The notes below the pieces were generated by a model. That model was not told the DNA's origin. It saw only the letters and a list, made by a program, of their open reading frames with translations, and ran no database searches. A DNA stretch of 64,000 nucleotides from JASSUD01 sp031963005. Lineage in GTDB: Bacteria > Pseudomonadota > Gammaproteobacteria > Burkholderiales > Burkholderiaceae. Positions 62,106 to 64,000 of this stretch are shown piece after piece. The number at the start of each line of letters is the position of its first letter. Position 1 is the first letter of the stretch. The DNA lies in contig JASSUL010000001.1 of the NCBI GenBank assembly GCA_031963005.1, positions 186,001 through 250,000 on the forward strand. The letters are read 5' to 3'. The translations under genes and the position numbers were made by a program.

Positions 62106-62595
62106 GAAGCGCTTTACACTGTTTTTTGGCAGCACGACGCTGACGAAAAAAATCACTGAGCATATGCGCACACTCTGCTTCTAGTACCCCTGCACGAACT
62201 TGCGTCTGATGATTCAACTGCTGCAAGGCAAAAACATCGAGCACACTGCCGCAACTGCCCGTTTTAGGATCTTTAGCACCAAAAATAAGATGGGCAATAC
62301 GCGCGTGGAGTATCGCCCCTGCACACATCACACAAGGTTCCAGGGTGACATAGAGCGTGCAGTCTGGAAGGCGATAATTGCCAAGCTGCTGCCCCGCTGC
62401 ACGCAATGCATTCATCTCCGCATGCGCACTCGGATCACAGGCCTGAATCGGGCAGTTGCTGCCCGTGGCAATCACGGTATTTTCACATACGAGCACTGCA
62501 CCAACAGGAACCTCTCCCATTTGCTGAGCCTGCTCGGCAGCTTGCAAGGCAAGCCGCATAAAATGCGCGTGGCGCTCAAAAGTCGACTCGTCCAT
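62071..62595 (-). CDS. tadA: tRNA-specific adenosine deaminase TadA
   Basis: TadA converts A34 to inosine in tRNA-Arg(ACG). The 174-residue protein has the deaminase zinc motifs HAEMNAL (His and catalytic Glu) and PCVMC, plus VPVGAVLVCENTVIATGSN and RIAHLIFGAKDPKTGSCGS, the TadA signature. Length is normal. It is convergent with dapD, and the two reading frames overlap by 35 bp at their 3' ends, an unusually tight fit for unrelated genes. It probably replaced dapE in the dapCDE order. Confidence 0.95.
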   Translation of the reverse strand: MDESTFERHAHFMRLALQAAEQAQQMGEVPVGAVLVCENTVIATGSNCPIQACDPSAHAEMNALRAAGQQLGNYRLPDCTLYVTLEPCVMCAGAILHARIAHLIFGAKDPKTGSCGSVLDVFALQQLNHQTQVRAGVLEAECAHMLSDFFRQRRAAKKQCKALLNLEVIHSKPF

Positions 62596-63142
62596 AAGCC
62601 ATTCAATGATTCAGATATTTACTTATTCTTGAGCCGCGATGATAACGCCCTATTCCTGGGCTGATTCCCCATTCTGATCAGAATGGCCTCCATCGATTGC
62701 ATCAATACTAGGCAGGCAGCATCTATTGAACATGCGTGCTGCTAGACGAATCTGGCGCGATCGTGCGCCGTAAAAATAATCAGCTAATATATCACGCCTG
62801 AAAATCCCCCACCCCCCATCCCTCTCCTACGCACACTCGAAAATAGTAATGATACCCACCGACGTCGCCCTATCTAGATAAGGGGCGCAGGACTCGAACC
62901 CACCTCATGCCTATAAAATACAAGAGTTTGCGGGAATAGGTTGGCGAAAAGCGGTCATTCAAAATACGCATTGCAATTCTATATTTTTATTTTTAAGTAG
63001 CAGAACTACCTATTGAACTTTCTTTCTTTTTAGTAAAATCGCTTTACTAATTCTTCTATTCTCACACAAAAATTTTCTGTAAGCGACTGATCAAATTGGG
63101 TACGCTAGAAAAGTCTGATTTTTTTGAAAAAAGGGAAATTTA
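62596..63142. other. Intergenic region with a palindrome and a tRNA-like relic
   Basis: No gene is seen in about 545 bases. An 18-bp perfect palindrome CCATTCTGATCAGAATGG lies at 62669-62686, and a tRNA 3'-like piece at about 62880-62915. Confidence 0.5.
62880..62915 (-). other. Possible tRNA 3'-end relic (T-arm and acceptor half)
   Basis: The reverse strand reads GTGGGTTCGAGTCCTGC followed by GCCCCTTA, like the T-arm and 3' acceptor strand of a tRNA. No 5' half or anticodon arm is present. It could be an attachment-site remnant or chance. Confidence 0.3.
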
Positions 63143-64000
63143 ATGAACATCCAGCCAAGCTCACGGCAGACCCCTATAAATCCAACCTCTCTTAATTTAT
63201 CTGCCACCTCACCATCTAGCAGTCCTGCTCCTGCTCAAACTGTTTCTTCTCTTTCTGAAGCAGGACAATCCATTAATAGGCAGCAAGGTCCTCTGGCTGC
63301 ACTGGCCTCTATGTCTAGCTCTAATGTCACTCAACTTTCAGGATTAAATTTAAAAGAAGAAGGACAGCAAAAAAAGGCAACTTTCGATATTACTTTAAAT
63401 TCTCCAGCGACGCTTAAAAAACATACTAGTTATGACAAGATTGTTGCTTACCGTTATATACCTTCTGAATATGAGCACCTCCGAGAAACTGAAGCATTCC
63501 GCTCTTTACCTTCTAGTATAAAAGATAGTCAAAATATACTCTGTACTGAATATTTTCAGTTTCATGAAAAAGATGGGAAAATTCGTAGATTTCCACCTTC
63601 TCCGAATTTTAATGCTACTAAGTTTATCTCTGATTTAAAAAAGGAAATTATTTATGATTCAAAAGCAGAGCATATAAAAAAAGAAATAGCTGGTTACCAA
63701 ATTGATAAAGAAAAAAAAGAGGGGGCTTTTTATGTTAATGGAAAGCCACAATCACCTGATTTTACAAATTTTGTATACTTTGTTTATTCGCTTAATGATG
63801 GACGTTATTTAGTTCCACAAGCGGAAGTACGAGGATGCACCTATGCTTGTGAAGAAATGCTATTGTTAGATCATGGCTGCCTTACCATTGAAGATCTAAA
63901 AAATAAAAAGGAAATACTTGATCACAGAGGCTCTTTCCGCAATATGGTTGACGTAGTTGCATCTATTAAAAGACGCATTACTAATCATAAAAAACGTTTA
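63143..64000 (+). CDS. Putative effector protein, partial (3' end outside window)
   Basis: The frame is open from the ATG at 63143, preceded by AAGGGAAA, to the window end (286 codons). Residues 1-75 are Ser/Pro/Ala/Gln-rich and lack a Sec signal, resembling type III secretion leaders (MNIQPSSRQTPINPTSLNLS). Residues about 80-200 are mixed alpha/beta with many Lys. Near residue 230 stands RGCTYACEEMLLLDHGCL, whose Cys-x-x-x-Cys-Glu arrangement ahead of a hydrophobic helix recalls the nucleophile helix of papain-like/C39-like cysteine peptidases; this is a pattern resemblance only. Codon use is A+T-rich like the other effector-like genes. Confidence 0.75.
   Translation, partial: MNIQPSSRQTPINPTSLNLSATSPSSSPAPAQTVSSLSEAGQSINRQQGPLAALASMSSSNVTQLSGLNLKEEGQQKKATFDITLNSPATLKKHTSYDKIVAYRYIPSEYEHLRETEAFRSLPSSIKDSQNILCTEYFQFHEKDGKIRRFPPSPNFNATKFISDLKKEIIYDSKAEHIKKEIAGYQIDKEKKEGAFYVNGKPQSPDFTNFVYFVYSLNDGRYLVPQAEVRGCTYACEEMLLLDHGCLTIEDLKNKKEILDHRGSFRNMVDVVASIKRRITNHKKRL

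Overview
The window comes from a betaproteobacterial (Burkholderiales-like) chromosome. GlnA, EF-P, ThiC, LolA and RpsB read like Burkholderiaceae proteins, EF-P carries the arginine-32 loop typical of that group, and the gene blocks tRNA-Tyr/Gly/Thr-tuf-tRNA-Trp-secE, rpsB-tsf-pyrH-frr-uppS and rluD/bamD are standard. Between the housekeeping blocks lie A+T-rich genes with eukaryote-like or effector-like architecture: ankyrin repeats, leucine-rich repeats with an F-box-like segment, WD40-like and coiled-coil regions, PPxY motifs and a solenoid of 45-residue repeats. Transposon relics and pseudogenes are also present. This mix suggests a host-associated or intracellular bacterium, perhaps close to fungal or amoebal endosymbionts such as Mycoavidus or Glomeribacter. 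That placement is an inference from memory of those groups.

Layout. 1-7050 (minus strand): translation operon tRNA-Tyr/Gly/Thr-tuf-tRNA-Trp-secE, then rpsB-tsf-pyrH-frr-uppS. 7300-8140: a RelE/HigA-type toxin-antitoxin pair placed between rpsB and map. 8366-12357: map, ligA, uppP. 13185-14906: 45-residue-repeat protein. 15061-15373: inverted repeats, IS3-type ends and tRNA-Leu(CAA). 15998-18703: DUF2235/Tle1-like membrane hydrolase. 19148-22864: efp, tsaD and rimO, with MITE-like repeats between them. 23404-32085: effector-like island with a three-gene coiled-coil operon, a small membrane protein and two tandemly duplicated PPxY membrane proteins. 32098-37213: rluD, bamD, an unknown protein with an internal duplication, glnA. 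37453-38534: orphan HigA-like antitoxin and a tRNA-Leu(UAA) interrupted by a group I intron. 38770-49049: thiC to lolA, expanded by repeated cassettes of effector-like genes, each ending in a lolA copy; only the last lolA is intact. 49106-52951: thrC, hom, tsaB. 53593-56801: Gly-rich DEAD-box helicase and a trimeric autotransporter. 57272-62595: AT-rich unknown gene, zipA, dapC, dapD, tadA. 63143-64000: start of another effector-like protein that runs off the window.

The core genes cover translation, t6A tRNA modification (tsaB and tsaD), threonine and lysine/diaminopimelate synthesis, undecaprenyl phosphate metabolism (uppS and uppP) and outer-membrane biogenesis (bamD and lolA). The most striking items are the thiC-lolA cassette amplification, the F-box/LRR protein, the PPxY membrane proteins, the 45-residue solenoid protein and the intron-bearing tRNA-Leu(UAA).
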